Below, piece by piece: positions 16,883 through 25,037 of a stretch of DNA of 64,000 nt. The position numbers were made by a program, and so were the translations under genes. The stretch comes from Dyella sp. A6 (GTDB lineage Bacteria > Pseudomonadota > Gammaproteobacteria > Xanthomonadales > Rhodanobacteraceae). The stretch lies in assembly GCF_036320485.1 (NCBI RefSeq), contig NZ_CP132911.1, positions 3,100,001 to 3,164,000 of the forward strand. The letters are read 5' to 3'. Below the pieces are notes generated by a model, which ran no database searches, was not told the origin of the DNA, and was given only the letters and a program-made list of their open reading frames with translations. How positions within the stretch are numbered: position 1 is the first letter of the stretch; the number at the start of each line of letters is the position of its first letter.

Positions 16883-18450
16883 TGCAGGCGGATCTCCCCA
16901 CCGACACGGTGAAGCGCGTGGCGCAAACCGAGTCAAGTACCAACTACCTGCAGACCGGAGGGCGCCCTTTGGGCGCCCTCCATTATCACGTCTGCGGCCC
17001 TATGCACGCATTCCCAAAGGTCGCGTCCAAGATGATCGAGGAGCTGATACAGAATCTCCAGACCCCAATCGCGGTCAACATCGGTGTCACTTTGGCAGCC
17101 ATGTCCGCTGCATGCCAGCCGTGGATCCGCGTCCAACTTCCCAATGAAGACACCCCACAGATCACAGCTCTCGCAACCATCGTGGGGGTGGACTCCGTCA
17201 TGGGTGATAATCGTGCCGCAAACCATGCCTTCCGCTCCATCCGCGAATACAGCCTCGATCAAGCCCACCAATACGCGAAGAGCGAAACCACCCGGGAGAC
17301 CCAGTCCGCGCTCTATCGCGCCAAACATAAGGCCCTCTCTGGCAAGCTCACCAAACTATACGATCCTGACAAGAACCCATCCGCCAAGGATATTGCAGAG
17401 GCCGAGGACGCACTTGGCCGTCACATCAGCGGCAGAGTCAAGGCAGCTGAACCACGCCTCTACATCAAGGGCAATATCACAGTTACAAGGCTGGTTAAGG
17501 ATCTTGAAGGCATCCATGTACCTGCACTTTGGGCTACCGATGGGAGCCAAGGACTCTTCGGCAAAATAACCAAGGAGGACATGGCGATCATCAACGAGAT
17601 CTTGGAAGGTCGGACTGTGTTGTACCAGAGACTGCGCCAAAACGCCCTGGTAGAGAATGCACTCCTGACCATTTTCGCTTCCACGTCATGTGGTGAGTTT
17701 GACCTCTTTATCAAGAACAAGGGGCGATTTGCCATGGATGACGGTCTCATTCCTCGCTGCCTTATGGCCAAGACTTCTGGTAACGCCCGCATTCAGCCCA
17801 TCATGGAGCCTGAATCGCCTTGCTCGGATGCATTCAATCAACGCGTCACGGAACTACTTTCTCGAGTCCAGCAACTCACTGCGAGTGGCGAACTTGAGCC
17901 CATCACTCTGGAATTCACTGACGAAGCCAAACTGGCTTTCATGGGGCTCTTAGATGATTGTCGTCACCGTGTAAATTCCACGAATGACTGGAGACAAATC
18001 GAAAAATCCGCGAAGAAATATCCTTCCAACGTTGCTCGTATCGCAGCTATCTTTCACTTCTTCGGCGGGCAAGATGGTAACCTTATCTCGATAGACACTC
18101 TTCGCCGGGCGCGTATCGTCGCAGATTGGTATATGGAGCAAGCCAAGCAGATTCTTGTCATTGAACCTACGAAGCGTCGCCTTGAGAAGCTGATCGATTT
18201 TCTCTACGCCGATTGTATCCAGAAAAGGAGGCACGAAAGGTGCGTGAGCCCGTTTGAAGGGCATCTCATCTCTGTGCGATGGATTCTCCAAAATCATAAC
18301 GTGGACAAGGATACGCTCGCTTCCATGCTTACGATTCTATACAGGGAAGACATGGCATGGCCCGGCGCCTCATCGTCGGGTGCACAGTGCATCGAGCTGA
18401 ACTATCAAAAGTTCTCTCGGCAGCGAGTCGTATCCGACTTCAATCTGTAG
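16879..18450 (+). CDS. DUF3987-family protein of a mobile element
   Basis: 523 residues. The family is recognised from GRPLGALHYHVCGPMHAFP, the LQTPIAVNIGVTLAAMSAAC helix, the LIPRCLM segment after FAMDDG, and the KYPSNVARIAAIFHFF helix. DUF3987 proteins are primase/helicase-associated replication or mobility proteins of plasmids and islands, usually with a GESGERKS-like nucleotide loop. At that place this protein has VGVDSVMGDNRAAN without the lysine, so ATP binding is doubtful. An 11-bp perfect hairpin at 16957-16981 lies in the coding region near residue 30. A start at the ATG 17002 is possible but would drop conserved sequence. Confidence 0.75.
   Translation: MMQADLPTDTVKRVAQTESSTNYLQTGGRPLGALHYHVCGPMHAFPKVASKMIEELIQNLQTPIAVNIGVTLAAMSAACQPWIRVQLPNEDTPQITALATIVGVDSVMGDNRAANHAFRSIREYSLDQAHQYAKSETTRETQSALYRAKHKALSGKLTKLYDPDKNPSAKDIAEAEDALGRHISGRVKAAEPRLYIKGNITVTRLVKDLEGIHVPALWATDGSQGLFGKITKEDMAIINEILEGRTVLYQRLRQNALVENALLTIFASTSCGEFDLFIKNKGRFAMDDGLIPRCLMAKTSGNARIQPIMEPESPCSDAFNQRVTELLSRVQQLTASGELEPITLEFTDEAKLAFMGLLDDCRHRVNSTNDWRQIEKSAKKYPSNVARIAAIFHFFGGQDGNLISIDTLRRARIVADWYMEQAKQILVIEPTKRRLEKLIDFLYADCIQKRRHERCVSPFEGHLISVRWILQNHNVDKDTLASMLTILYREDMAWPGASSSGAQCIELNYQKFSRQRVVSDFNL
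16957..16981 (+). other. Strong hairpin inside the DUF3987 gene
   Basis: An 11-bp perfect stem (GGAGGGCGCCC) with a TTT loop. It lies between the first ATG and the alternative ATG at 17002 and could affect translation. It may also simply reflect codon choice. Confidence 0.45.
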
Positions 18451-18459
18451 GCCCAAACC

Positions 18460-18493
18460 AAATCACGGCGAACCGACCGGTTCGCCGTGATTT
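18460..18493 (+). terminator. Terminator hairpin after the DUF3987 gene
   Basis: A 15-bp perfect stem (AAATCACGGCGAACC) with loop GACC, 9 bp after the stop codon. There is no long T-run, but the A-start/T-end stem would serve in both directions. Confidence 0.6.
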
Positions 18494-18581
18494 GCAACGT
18501 GCTCACTACATACTACACACAACTTTCATCGCACTGATTACGGCAAATCGTGGGTATGCCGACGAATACACAAATCTCTAT

Positions 18582-18615
18582 TCACGGGCACCAGAGGTTC
18601 ACGGGCACCAGAGGT
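18582..18615 (+). repeat. 17-bp tandem duplication
   Basis: TCACGGGCACCAGAGGT occurs twice head to tail in non-coding sequence. Confidence 0.9.
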
Positions 18616-18701
18616 CTAGCTTCATCGTATTCGACTCGACATCCAAACGCAGGCTCGCAAGCACCCTCCTCGCACCGCATCCACTCCTAGGCCTGAAAAA
18701 A

Positions 18702-18733
18702 CTACTACACCTACTACGTAGTAGGTGTAGTAG
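18702..18733. repeat. 32-bp perfect palindrome
   Basis: A 16-bp half (CTACTACACCTACTAC) is followed immediately by its exact complement, with no loop. An A-run precedes it. It sits in the gene-free gap between the convergent DUF3987 and relaxase genes. It may be a bidirectional terminator or a binding or resolution site of the mobile element. Confidence 0.9.
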
Positions 18734-18917
18734 CGAATGGTTTCACGGAGTCGCCAACCAGTAGCCCGAATGCGCCCCATCCATGCCCATAAGCGCCTAC
18801 CCACTTTCGCATCAAGGCATCGGCATTCGTGATGCCACGCTTGGTACATGAGCCCAGAAGAGCCTCTCAATTGCCCTGCGCTCCCTGTTTGCTTGTTCAC
18901 TTACGGCATGACAGCTT

Positions 18918-19640
18918 TCAGTCGATACCAGGGTCATCTCGATATCTTGCGCGAAGGTAGGCTTTCTTCTCCAGGGCCGACATTCGCCGGATACGGCCGG
19001 GACCCAGATGACGTTCCGGTTTCCGGCTCAAGCCTTGCTCCCTCAAGGATCGGTGGTCTACGCGCGCTTCGTGTCCATAACGAATCAGCGCCTCATTCTG
19101 GGCCACGGCAGTTTGCTTCTTCAATCTAAGGACGGAGTCTCGCAACTCCATCAAGTTCATGCCACCGCTTGCTTTGCGGCAACCTCCGCGTTCAGGACAC
19201 TTCGAGTTGTAGCGCCTGAACATTTGCTCAGGGGGGCGCTCTATGCCGTCCGGCATTCGGTCAGAGACCATGAGATGAAGGTGCGTATTGAGCCACCCTT
19301 CCAGCGAGGAGCACTTGGCATGTACGGCGTACTGGTAGGGCCTATTGCCAGCAATGTCGGCAACATGCCTCAAGGCTAAAGCAATTTGCTGATCTTGGGT
19401 CAACTCTGATGGAAGCGCGATCTCATGTTCACGATATGTCGCACCATTCGCGCGCTCATGCATGTCCGCCATCTTCCAGAAGAAAATTGGGTTATTCACA
19501 GCCCAATCAGGCATATTCCCGTAGCCCGTTGCAATGACATCCTCCCGCCCACGATGTCGCCCCTGGCCCGTGATGTAAGCCATGTGACTCGCCGCTACCC
19601 CAACTCCGCCAGCCTTCAGCTGGTGATGGAAACTTGCCAT
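18918..19640 (-). CDS. MobA/MobL-type relaxase, short form
   Basis: 240 residues. The metal-binding motif NTHLHLMVSDR gives H120 and H122, and the conserved tail RYGHEARVDHRSLREQGLSR matches the end of MobA/MobL (MOBQ) relaxase domains. Y22 or Y40 is the likely nicking tyrosine. It holds only the nicking domain; the primase or helicase extension of longer MobA proteins is absent. It should cut oriT so the element can be mobilised by a helper conjugation system. oriT is probably in the 330 bp upstream. No coupling protein or mating genes are present. Confidence 0.82.
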   Translation of the reverse strand: MASFHHQLKAGGVGVAASHMAYITGQGRHRGREDVIATGYGNMPDWAVNNPIFFWKMADMHERANGATYREHEIALPSELTQDQQIALALRHVADIAGNRPYQYAVHAKCSSLEGWLNTHLHLMVSDRMPDGIERPPEQMFRRYNSKCPERGGCRKASGGMNLMELRDSVLRLKKQTAVAQNEALIRYGHEARVDHRSLREQGLSRKPERHLGPGRIRRMSALEKKAYLRARYRDDPGID

Positions 19641-19661
19641 GCAATTACCCTTTCTCTGTCA

Positions 19662-19696
19662 TCCAAAAAAAACCGACGAAGTTGACTTCGTCGGTT
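19662..19696 (-). terminator. Intrinsic terminator in the relaxase leader
   Basis: A 12-bp perfect stem AACCGACGAAGT, 2-nt loop, followed on the minus strand by eight T. It lies only about 25 bp upstream of the relaxase ATG and in the same direction, so it would stop transcripts entering the relaxase gene. It fits an attenuator or the end of a short upstream RNA. Confidence 0.75.
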
Positions 19697-19969
19697 GCAC
19701 ATGAGGGGAATTCACCACGTCTAAGCAGGCTTTGGCGAGAAACGGTATGTGCGCGCGCACCCACACACCCAATGGGCTCTACGCTTTCGATACCAATTCT
19801 TTCTTATCCTATCTCTGATGCTCAGTCACTGACGCCCAATCACACTGAATGCATTCCACCTCATACGGCTGCACCGTATCGAGATTTTTTACTACATGAT
19901 CGTAGGCACTCGGCGGGAAGCACTCGCGTGATTCACTCAACACGGATTACCCTCCAACCAGTCCATGCC

Positions 19970-20380
19970 ATGCAATATCGCTCCAAGGAGCTCTGCGTGC
20001 ACGCACCTCAATCACTTCCACAAGAACGACAACCACATCCACCCGCACCTTCCTTTACCCAGAAAGTGACGAGCATCCTCACCATATCGTCGCTCTTCAT
20101 CGTGGTGATGACACCATTCGCTTATTTGGGTGGGCGGGCATACCACGATGGCTGGTACGCAGCACTTCGTCTTGACCCGAACATGTTTCCCCTGGATCCG
20201 CAGGGAGTTCTGGTTGAAGGCGCCATCGGATGGGGAGAGGTACTATCGACCGTAATGGACACCATTTGCCACGTAATCGCGCACTATTGGTTGGAGGCAA
20301 TTGGTATCCTTGCCGCTATTGCCGCGCGCTTCATCGTGTCCATAGACGGCTTGCTTACACCAGTCGACGAAAGCGGCTGA
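19970..20380 (+). pseudogene. Membrane protein gene, 5' part before a frameshift
   Basis: From MQYRSKELCVHAPQ (19970; the longer frame from 19634 is antisense to the relaxase leader). The product has two membrane helices (VTSILTISSLFIVVMTPFAYL and WLEAIGILAAIAARFIVSI) around HDGWYAALRLDPNMFPLDP, a motif I have seen in uncharacterised Xanthomonadales island proteins. The frame closes at 20380, but the next frame continues the same kind of protein at once. The gene is therefore probably broken by a frameshift near 20370. Confidence 0.55.
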
Positions 20381-20829
20381 ATAAGCCTATTCGCCGACGT
20401 CGGAGAGCCATCCGCCGGTGGTTTCGCCCATCCATCAAACCAACACTCTTTCTTGCCATGGTGATTCTTACTACCTTTGAGCTAATGTTTGGCTTGGGAT
20501 CAATATATGGCATGGTTGTGCTGCCCACACTGTTGATGGGACAGCACGACGCCCACAGGATGGCGGCCACAGGCTTCACTCACTCACCGCAGACCGTGGC
20601 AAAGAACCCAGAAGGCAAACTCATTGAAAATGCATCTGGTCGGATGCGGGCCGTGATTCTGCGCGCCTTGGGCACAGCGTCACGCGAGCACAGTCCCCGT
20701 GTCTGCAATCACTTCGTCAGACTCACCTCCACCGGCTTCCTCGCATCACCGCAGGTAGGAACCGAGTACTCCTTCGAACAGCGCCTTAACAGGCTGTTGA
20801 GAAGCGCCCATTCAGAGGCCGCACGATAG
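20381..20829 (+). pseudogene. Membrane protein gene, 3' part, cut by an IS element
   Basis: In the second frame it continues LNKPIRRRRRAIRRWF and has another membrane helix (PTLFLAMVILTTFELMFG) and a soluble tail. The reading frame crosses the IS5 terminal repeat at 20786 and ends at a stop inside the IS, so the last 15 residues are IS-derived. The original C-terminus is lost. Confidence 0.6.
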
Positions 20830-22038
20830 GTTCAATGAATCATGAAACGACCGCCATGCCATGGCGTTGCCGTCGCTGGACGCACGTCCCCTCACGTGGG
20901 CGAGGGATTCCACCACTCACCAATACCGCCGAGCCAGATCAGGTTGTAGGCCGCAAAATTCCAATGCACCCAGGCGCTGACCTTCGCCAAACCGACCAGG
21001 GGCAGCTTGCGTAGATCGCCGACGGTCTTGACCCAGCCAAAGCCCTGTTCGATGCGTTTGCGCACCTGCAGGCTGATGGCGTAGCCCTTGCCACGCGCCG
21101 TGCGCCCGTCAAAGGCGCTGCGCCGACCGTTGGCGGTGTTGCGGGCGATGTGCGCCTTGATACCGCGCTGCTTCAGCTGGCCGACGAAGTCGCGCACGTC
21201 GTAACCCTTGTCGGCACCCAGCGTCGCGCCACGATGCAGGTGCGCATCGACCAGGGCCAAGGCGCCATCGCGTTCCCCCGTGCCCGTGGCGTGACGAACG
21301 TCCACACCCACCAGCAAGCCGTGGCGGTTTTCCATCAAGGCATTGGCCAGATAGGCCAGACGCGCCTGTTGACCTTGACCTTTGCGGGCCAGCCGCGCGT
21401 CCGGGTCGGTGGTGGAGGCATGCGTGTCGTTGCTGCGCTTCTGACCACGGAAGTCGCTGCCATCCCCATCGTCCGAACCGTCCTTGGGACGGAAGCTGCG
21501 GTGCGAGGCCCAGGCTTCCAGCAGCGTGCCATCCACCGAGAAGTGCTCGTCACTGACCAGTTCGCCCAGCCGGGCCAGTAGGACCGTGTGCGCGAAGAAC
21601 CGCTGAGCGATCTCGGCGTCGAACAAGCGGTCGCGGTTGAACGAGAACGTGGAGTGGTCCCACACCGGGTCGTCGATATTCAGGCCCACGAACCAGCGAA
21701 ACAGCAGGTTGTAGTTCAACTGCTCCATCAGCAGCCGCTCGCTGCGCACGCTGTAGACCACCTGCAGCAGCGAGGCCCGCAGTAGCCGTTCCGGCGGAAT
21801 CGAGAGGCGGCCACCCGGTGCATAGCTCGACGCCAGGAGTTCGTCGAGCTCCTTCAGGATCGTGTCGACCAGCATGCGTAGCTTGCGGATCGGATGATCG
21901 CCTGGCACGCGCTCGTCCACCGATACATACGAGAACATGCCCAACTGCTGGATATCTGCTCCGCGCACCGTGACAACCCGATCATTGATGAGGGCTATCA
22001 TTGTCGCGGCTGCGGGGCGTTTCTCAACAGCCTGTTAA
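20786..22038 (-). mobile_element. Complete IS5-family insertion sequence
   Basis: 1253 bp bounded by 24-bp terminal inverted repeats (20786-20809 and 22015-22038) that differ at one base. The sequence reads TTAACAGGCTGTTGAGAA inward from both ends. The outermost TTAA at each side may be the 4-bp target duplication rather than IS sequence. It holds one transposase gene and has inserted into the membrane protein gene to its left. Confidence 0.9.
20892..21968 (-). CDS. IS5-family transposase
   Basis: 358 residues from a GTG at 21968 (read as MRGADIQQLGMFSYVS); an ATG at 22001 would extend it and one at 21938 shorten it. The family N-terminus DERVPGDHPIRKLR and the DDE catalytic core are visible: FSVDGTLLEAWAS (first Asp), LGADKGYDVRDFV (second Asp) and RKRIEQGFGWVKTV (Glu). 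The gene appears intact and should be active. A decayed copy of the same family lies at 1057-1376. Confidence 0.92.
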   Translation of the reverse strand: MRGADIQQLGMFSYVSVDERVPGDHPIRKLRMLVDTILKELDELLASSYAPGGRLSIPPERLLRASLLQVVYSVRSERLLMEQLNYNLLFRWFVGLNIDDPVWDHSTFSFNRDRLFDAEIAQRFFAHTVLLARLGELVSDEHFSVDGTLLEAWASHRSFRPKDGSDDGDGSDFRGQKRSNDTHASTTDPDARLARKGQGQQARLAYLANALMENRHGLLVGVDVRHATGTGERDGALALVDAHLHRGATLGADKGYDVRDFVGQLKQRGIKAHIARNTANGRRSAFDGRTARGKGYAISLQVRKRIEQGFGWVKTVGDLRKLPLVGLAKVSAWVHWNFAAYNLIWLGGIGEWWNPSPT

Positions 22039-22188
22039 GCCCGCCACAGTCCCAATGAATTGAATTCGATAGCTCTAGTCATCAGAACGCCCCGTCGTCG
22101 CGTAACATGTTGATACTCGCATGAATGGCAAAGATGCCGTCTTCGACGAAAAATCCTAAAAACCCAGCTAATCAATCAGAGGCTGTCA

Positions 22189-22608
22189 ATGACCATTGAC
22201 CTGAAGAACCTATCTCCGAAAGAACTCCAAGCGCTCATCGCCAGCGCCAATGCACAGATGGAGGCGGCGCATGCACAGCACGTCAGTGCTGTCCGCGCAA
22301 AGGTGGATGCGCTCCTCAAGAACGCTGACCTGACCCTGGATCAGGTCTACCCGCGGCGCGGCGGTAAGAGTAACAAAGGTCCGAAGGCTGCCGCCGCGCC
22401 GAAGTATCGCAACCCGGAGAATGCCACTCAAACCTGGTCAGGCCGTGGCAAGCGTCCAGCATGGTTTGTCGCTGCCTTGAGGAAGAAGGGCGTGACTGCG
22501 GACAGCCTGCTCATTACTATCTCCGCGGCCAAGGCCTTACCTGCCAAGAAGGCCGTGAAGAAGGTGGCCAGAAGGGCCCCTGCCAAAAGGGCTGGCACGA
22601 AGAAGTAA
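22189..22608 (+). CDS. H-NS-family nucleoid protein (XrvA-like)
   Basis: 139 residues. An N-terminal oligomerisation helix (KNLSPKELQALIASANAQME) and linker precede the AT-hook-like DNA-binding domain (KYRNPENATQTWSGRGKRPA, then WFVAALRKKG). The lysine/alanine-rich tail (KKAVKKVARRAPAKRAGTKK) is typical of the beta/gammaproteobacterial BpH3/XrvA type. It binds and silences AT-rich acquired DNA, which fits its place on this island. The 150-bp gap after the IS should carry its promoter. A fragment of a paralogue lies at 11800-11988. Confidence 0.9.
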   Translation: MTIDLKNLSPKELQALIASANAQMEAAHAQHVSAVRAKVDALLKNADLTLDQVYPRRGGKSNKGPKAAAAPKYRNPENATQTWSGRGKRPAWFVAALRKKGVTADSLLITISAAKALPAKKAVKKVARRAPAKRAGTKK

Positions 22609-22658
22609 GAACAAACGCAGCACCGCCGCGATGGTATCTTGGATGCCTTCAGACTGCC

Positions 22659-22829
22659 GAAGGCCGACGGATGCCGGCCTTCGGAGACATTCGATCACGA
22701 CGGGCTCTACAACCTGGTCAAGTCTCGTCCTTGATATCGGCCGTCGGTCCATTCTCCTTGACGGAGGCAATACCCCTCTCACACGCCGCCGAAGAGGAAT
22801 ACATCTCGCTGCGACCGATCACCTCGCCG
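22659..22829 (-). repeat. 171-bp exact repeat, copy 1
   Basis: Identical base for base and in the same orientation to 37301-37471. It carries the terminator and the 3' part of yegP. Confidence 0.97.
22718..22829 (-). pseudogene. 3' fragment of a yegP-like (DUF1508) gene
   Basis: The 112 bp encode the last 36 residues of the YegP protein found intact at 37360-37689 (ending ASVKENGPTADIKDET) with its terminator. There is no start or upstream part, so it is a partial duplicate. Confidence 0.9.
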
Positions 22830-23259
22830 GGGGCGCGCACCGATCAAAACGCATCACGCAACCGATCAGCGCTGATCATACCGCCGACCGCTATGATCAG
22901 CGGAGGGCTCGCGCTAACGGACTGAAGCCAACTCAAAGCAGACATGATTGGGAACCCTGCGCAGGAGACGCTTTGCACATGACTCAAAGTGTCATGCACA
23001 CCTACACCGTACAACCCCGAATCAGTGAGACGGGGCTTTCTCCCGAAGAAAGGGTTATCAGTCACCACTGATGACTTAGTGAACAGTCCCCGCTGAACCG
23101 CATCCATCCGCTCGGAGCGGGCGGCAAACCGGATGCGGAGCAGCCGCGCTAGCTCATGAGTCAGCTTCCCGATTAGCAATCACGCCTGGCCGCAGGCTGT
23201 CCGCTACTCCTGTTAGCAACTCTCGCCCCAAAGGGATCAGAGCTTTGCATCAAACAATT
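22830..23259. other. Gene-free stretch upstream of the TetR operon
   Basis: No coding signal. It is rich in GATCA words between 22846 and 22910, including GATCAGCGCTGATC, which resembles the multiple end repeats of some IS elements. The TetR promoter should lie at its right edge. Confidence 0.4.
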
Positions 23260-23301
23260 TAGCGTCGCTATAGACAAGCCAATATAGCGTCGCTATATTG
23301 G
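23260..23301. promoter_or_regulatory. Palindromic operators of the TetR gene
   Basis: Two copies of TAGCGTCGCTA lie at 23260-23270 and inside the 23-bp palindrome 23279-23301 (CCAATATAGCG, T, CGCTATATTGG). The second ends 4 bp before the TetR ATG, so binding would block its own promoter and ribosome site. Confidence 0.75.
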
Positions 23302-23305
23302 CCGC

Positions 23306-23881
23306 ATGAATACGCGCGACATCCTGCTCCATGCTGCCCTTAAGCTTCTGGAAGAAGAAGGCGAGGCACAGTTCACGACGCGAAAGATCTGCGCGATCGC
23401 AAACGTGACCGCACCTACGCTCTATCACCACTACGGCAATGCAGATGGACTTCTGAGCGCCGCCATTGCGGAAGCCTTCGCACAATTTCTCGAAAGCAAG
23501 CGGACAGTGGCCCAATCCACTGATCCGGTGATGGCGCTGCGCGAGGGCTGGGACGATTACGTACGCTTCGCTGCGGCTCGCCCAAGGCTCTATGCGGTGA
23601 TGATGAGCCGCGTTCTGGACGGCGCTGACATCACCGCTGCCGAGCAGGCCTTCGCGCTTCTGATCGCACGCCTAGAGGCTGTTGCCGCAGGGGGGCGACT
23701 CGGACCAACCATCCAGGATGCGGCGGATCTCATGTGGGCGTCTGCCAATGCCGCATCCCAACTTCACGTCACGGCACGGCTGCGGAAAGTGAAGGCCCCA
23801 ACTCCCGCAATTCTTGAACGCATCCGCGAGGATGCCCTGCGGTTCATCCTGAATTCTGAAAAAGACGGCCTGTCACCATGA
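23306..23881 (+). CDS. TetR-family repressor
   Basis: 191 residues. The helix-turn-helix is at residues about 22-45 (TTRKICAIANVTAPTLYHHY). The C-terminal ligand domain is the TetR_C type, with no obvious ligand clue. Its stop overlaps the start of the epimerase gene (ATGA), so the two are co-transcribed. Palindromic operators immediately upstream point to autoregulation and control of the epimerase. Confidence 0.9.
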   Translation: MNTRDILLHAALKLLEEEGEAQFTTRKICAIANVTAPTLYHHYGNADGLLSAAIAEAFAQFLESKRTVAQSTDPVMALREGWDDYVRFAAARPRLYAVMMSRVLDGADITAAEQAFALLIARLEAVAAGGRLGPTIQDAADLMWASANAASQLHVTARLRKVKAPTPAILERIREDALRFILNSEKDGLSP

Positions 23882-24858
23882 AAATTCTCGTTACGGGGGG
23901 CACCGGGATGCTCGGCGGCCATCTAATCCCTAAGCTCGTGGAAGCAGACCATCAGGTTTTCGCCCTCACACGCTCTGAAGCCTCCTACGCCAGGCTGAAG
24001 ACCATGGGAGCCATGCCACTCGGCGCCGATCTAAATAGCAGCACGCCTCTGTCACTGCCCGCAGTCGACGCCGTCGTGCATGCAGCCGCCATATTCCGCT
24101 TTTCAGGACCTCGAGAACCTTTCTTCCGCACCAATGCCGATGGCACCGCCGCTCTGCTCGAGGCATCCGAATCCGCCGGTGCGAAGATATTCGTCTATAT
24201 CAGTGCAGCGGGAATCATCATGGATGACGGCGGCACGGCAATTCGCGACGCGGATGAGCGCGCGCCGACGTTCCCTAACCACGTCTCCGCCTACATTGCG
24301 AGCAAGGCCCAGGCCGAGCAGTTGGTCCTAGCAGCCAACAGACCCGGCTTCCGTACGATCGCGCTTCGCCCACCGGCCATCTGGGGGCCTGGCGATCCGT
24401 TCAGCAAGGCGCTTCCTGAAGCGATCAGGTCCGGGCAGTTCGCCTTCATCGACCGCGGTGACTACGCCTTTGCCACTTGCCATGTGGACAATGTGATCGA
24501 AGCCATTCGATGCGCTCTTGAATGCGGGGAAGGCGGTCGCGCCTACTTCATCAAGGATCGGGAAGATCAGACCTTCCGGGAATTCGTGGCGTCACTTGCG
24601 AGCCTGCAAAATTTGTCCATCGACAAGCTGCGTTCGATGCCCTATTGGCTCGCTTCATCCATTGGCCGGCTGCTCGATACTTTCTGGGCCATCACGCGAA
24701 AAAGCGGGGATCCACCCATTTCGCGCTCAATGATCCGCATGATCGGGCGCGCCTTTACCGTCAACGACGCTGCCGCACGTCGAGAGCTGGGCTACATCGG
24801 AAGAACCTCGCGTTCCGATGGCTTGCAAAGCTATGCGAGACCGCCGGCTCGACGATAG
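23878..24858 (+). CDS. NAD(P)-dependent epimerase/dehydratase (extended SDR)
   Basis: 326 residues. The nucleotide motif VTGGTGMLGGHLIPK is at the N-terminus and the catalytic YIASKAQAEQLV pair (YxxxK) near residue 140. The DAVVHAAA and ALRPPAIWGPGD motifs place it with 3-beta-HSD/dihydroflavonol-reductase-like extended SDRs. It probably reduces or oxidises a hydroxyl or keto group on a small molecule that the TetR partner senses. The substrate cannot be told from the sequence. Confidence 0.88.
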   Translation: MKILVTGGTGMLGGHLIPKLVEADHQVFALTRSEASYARLKTMGAMPLGADLNSSTPLSLPAVDAVVHAAAIFRFSGPREPFFRTNADGTAALLEASESAGAKIFVYISAAGIIMDDGGTAIRDADERAPTFPNHVSAYIASKAQAEQLVLAANRPGFRTIALRPPAIWGPGDPFSKALPEAIRSGQFAFIDRGDYAFATCHVDNVIEAIRCALECGEGGRAYFIKDREDQTFREFVASLASLQNLSIDKLRSMPYWLASSIGRLLDTFWAITRKSGDPPISRSMIRMIGRAFTVNDAAARRELGYIGRTSRSDGLQSYARPPARR

Positions 24859-25037
24859 AGCCCTTGAAAGAAACCGGTGACATGCGGGAAACAGGGGGCA
24901 GGCTAGACTCTTCAGTGATCGCTTCTGGCACCGATTTCTGCCTGTGGCGCGTGCTGATCGAAATGCCGGCACACTGATCACGGCCAACTGGTCCGGGTGA
25001 TCAATCTTTTCGATGTGCGCAGCGGGGAGAACCCCGG

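Larger units (their letters stand above)
18494..18917. other. Gene-free gap of the mobilisable element
   Basis: About 420 bp between the convergent DUF3987 and relaxase genes. It holds the 17-bp tandem repeat and the 32-bp palindrome. I see no credible gene in either strand. Confidence 0.5.

Noticed and set aside
23237..23515. Minus-strand frame over the TetR start
   Set aside because: Antisense to a clear TetR helix-turn-helix domain.
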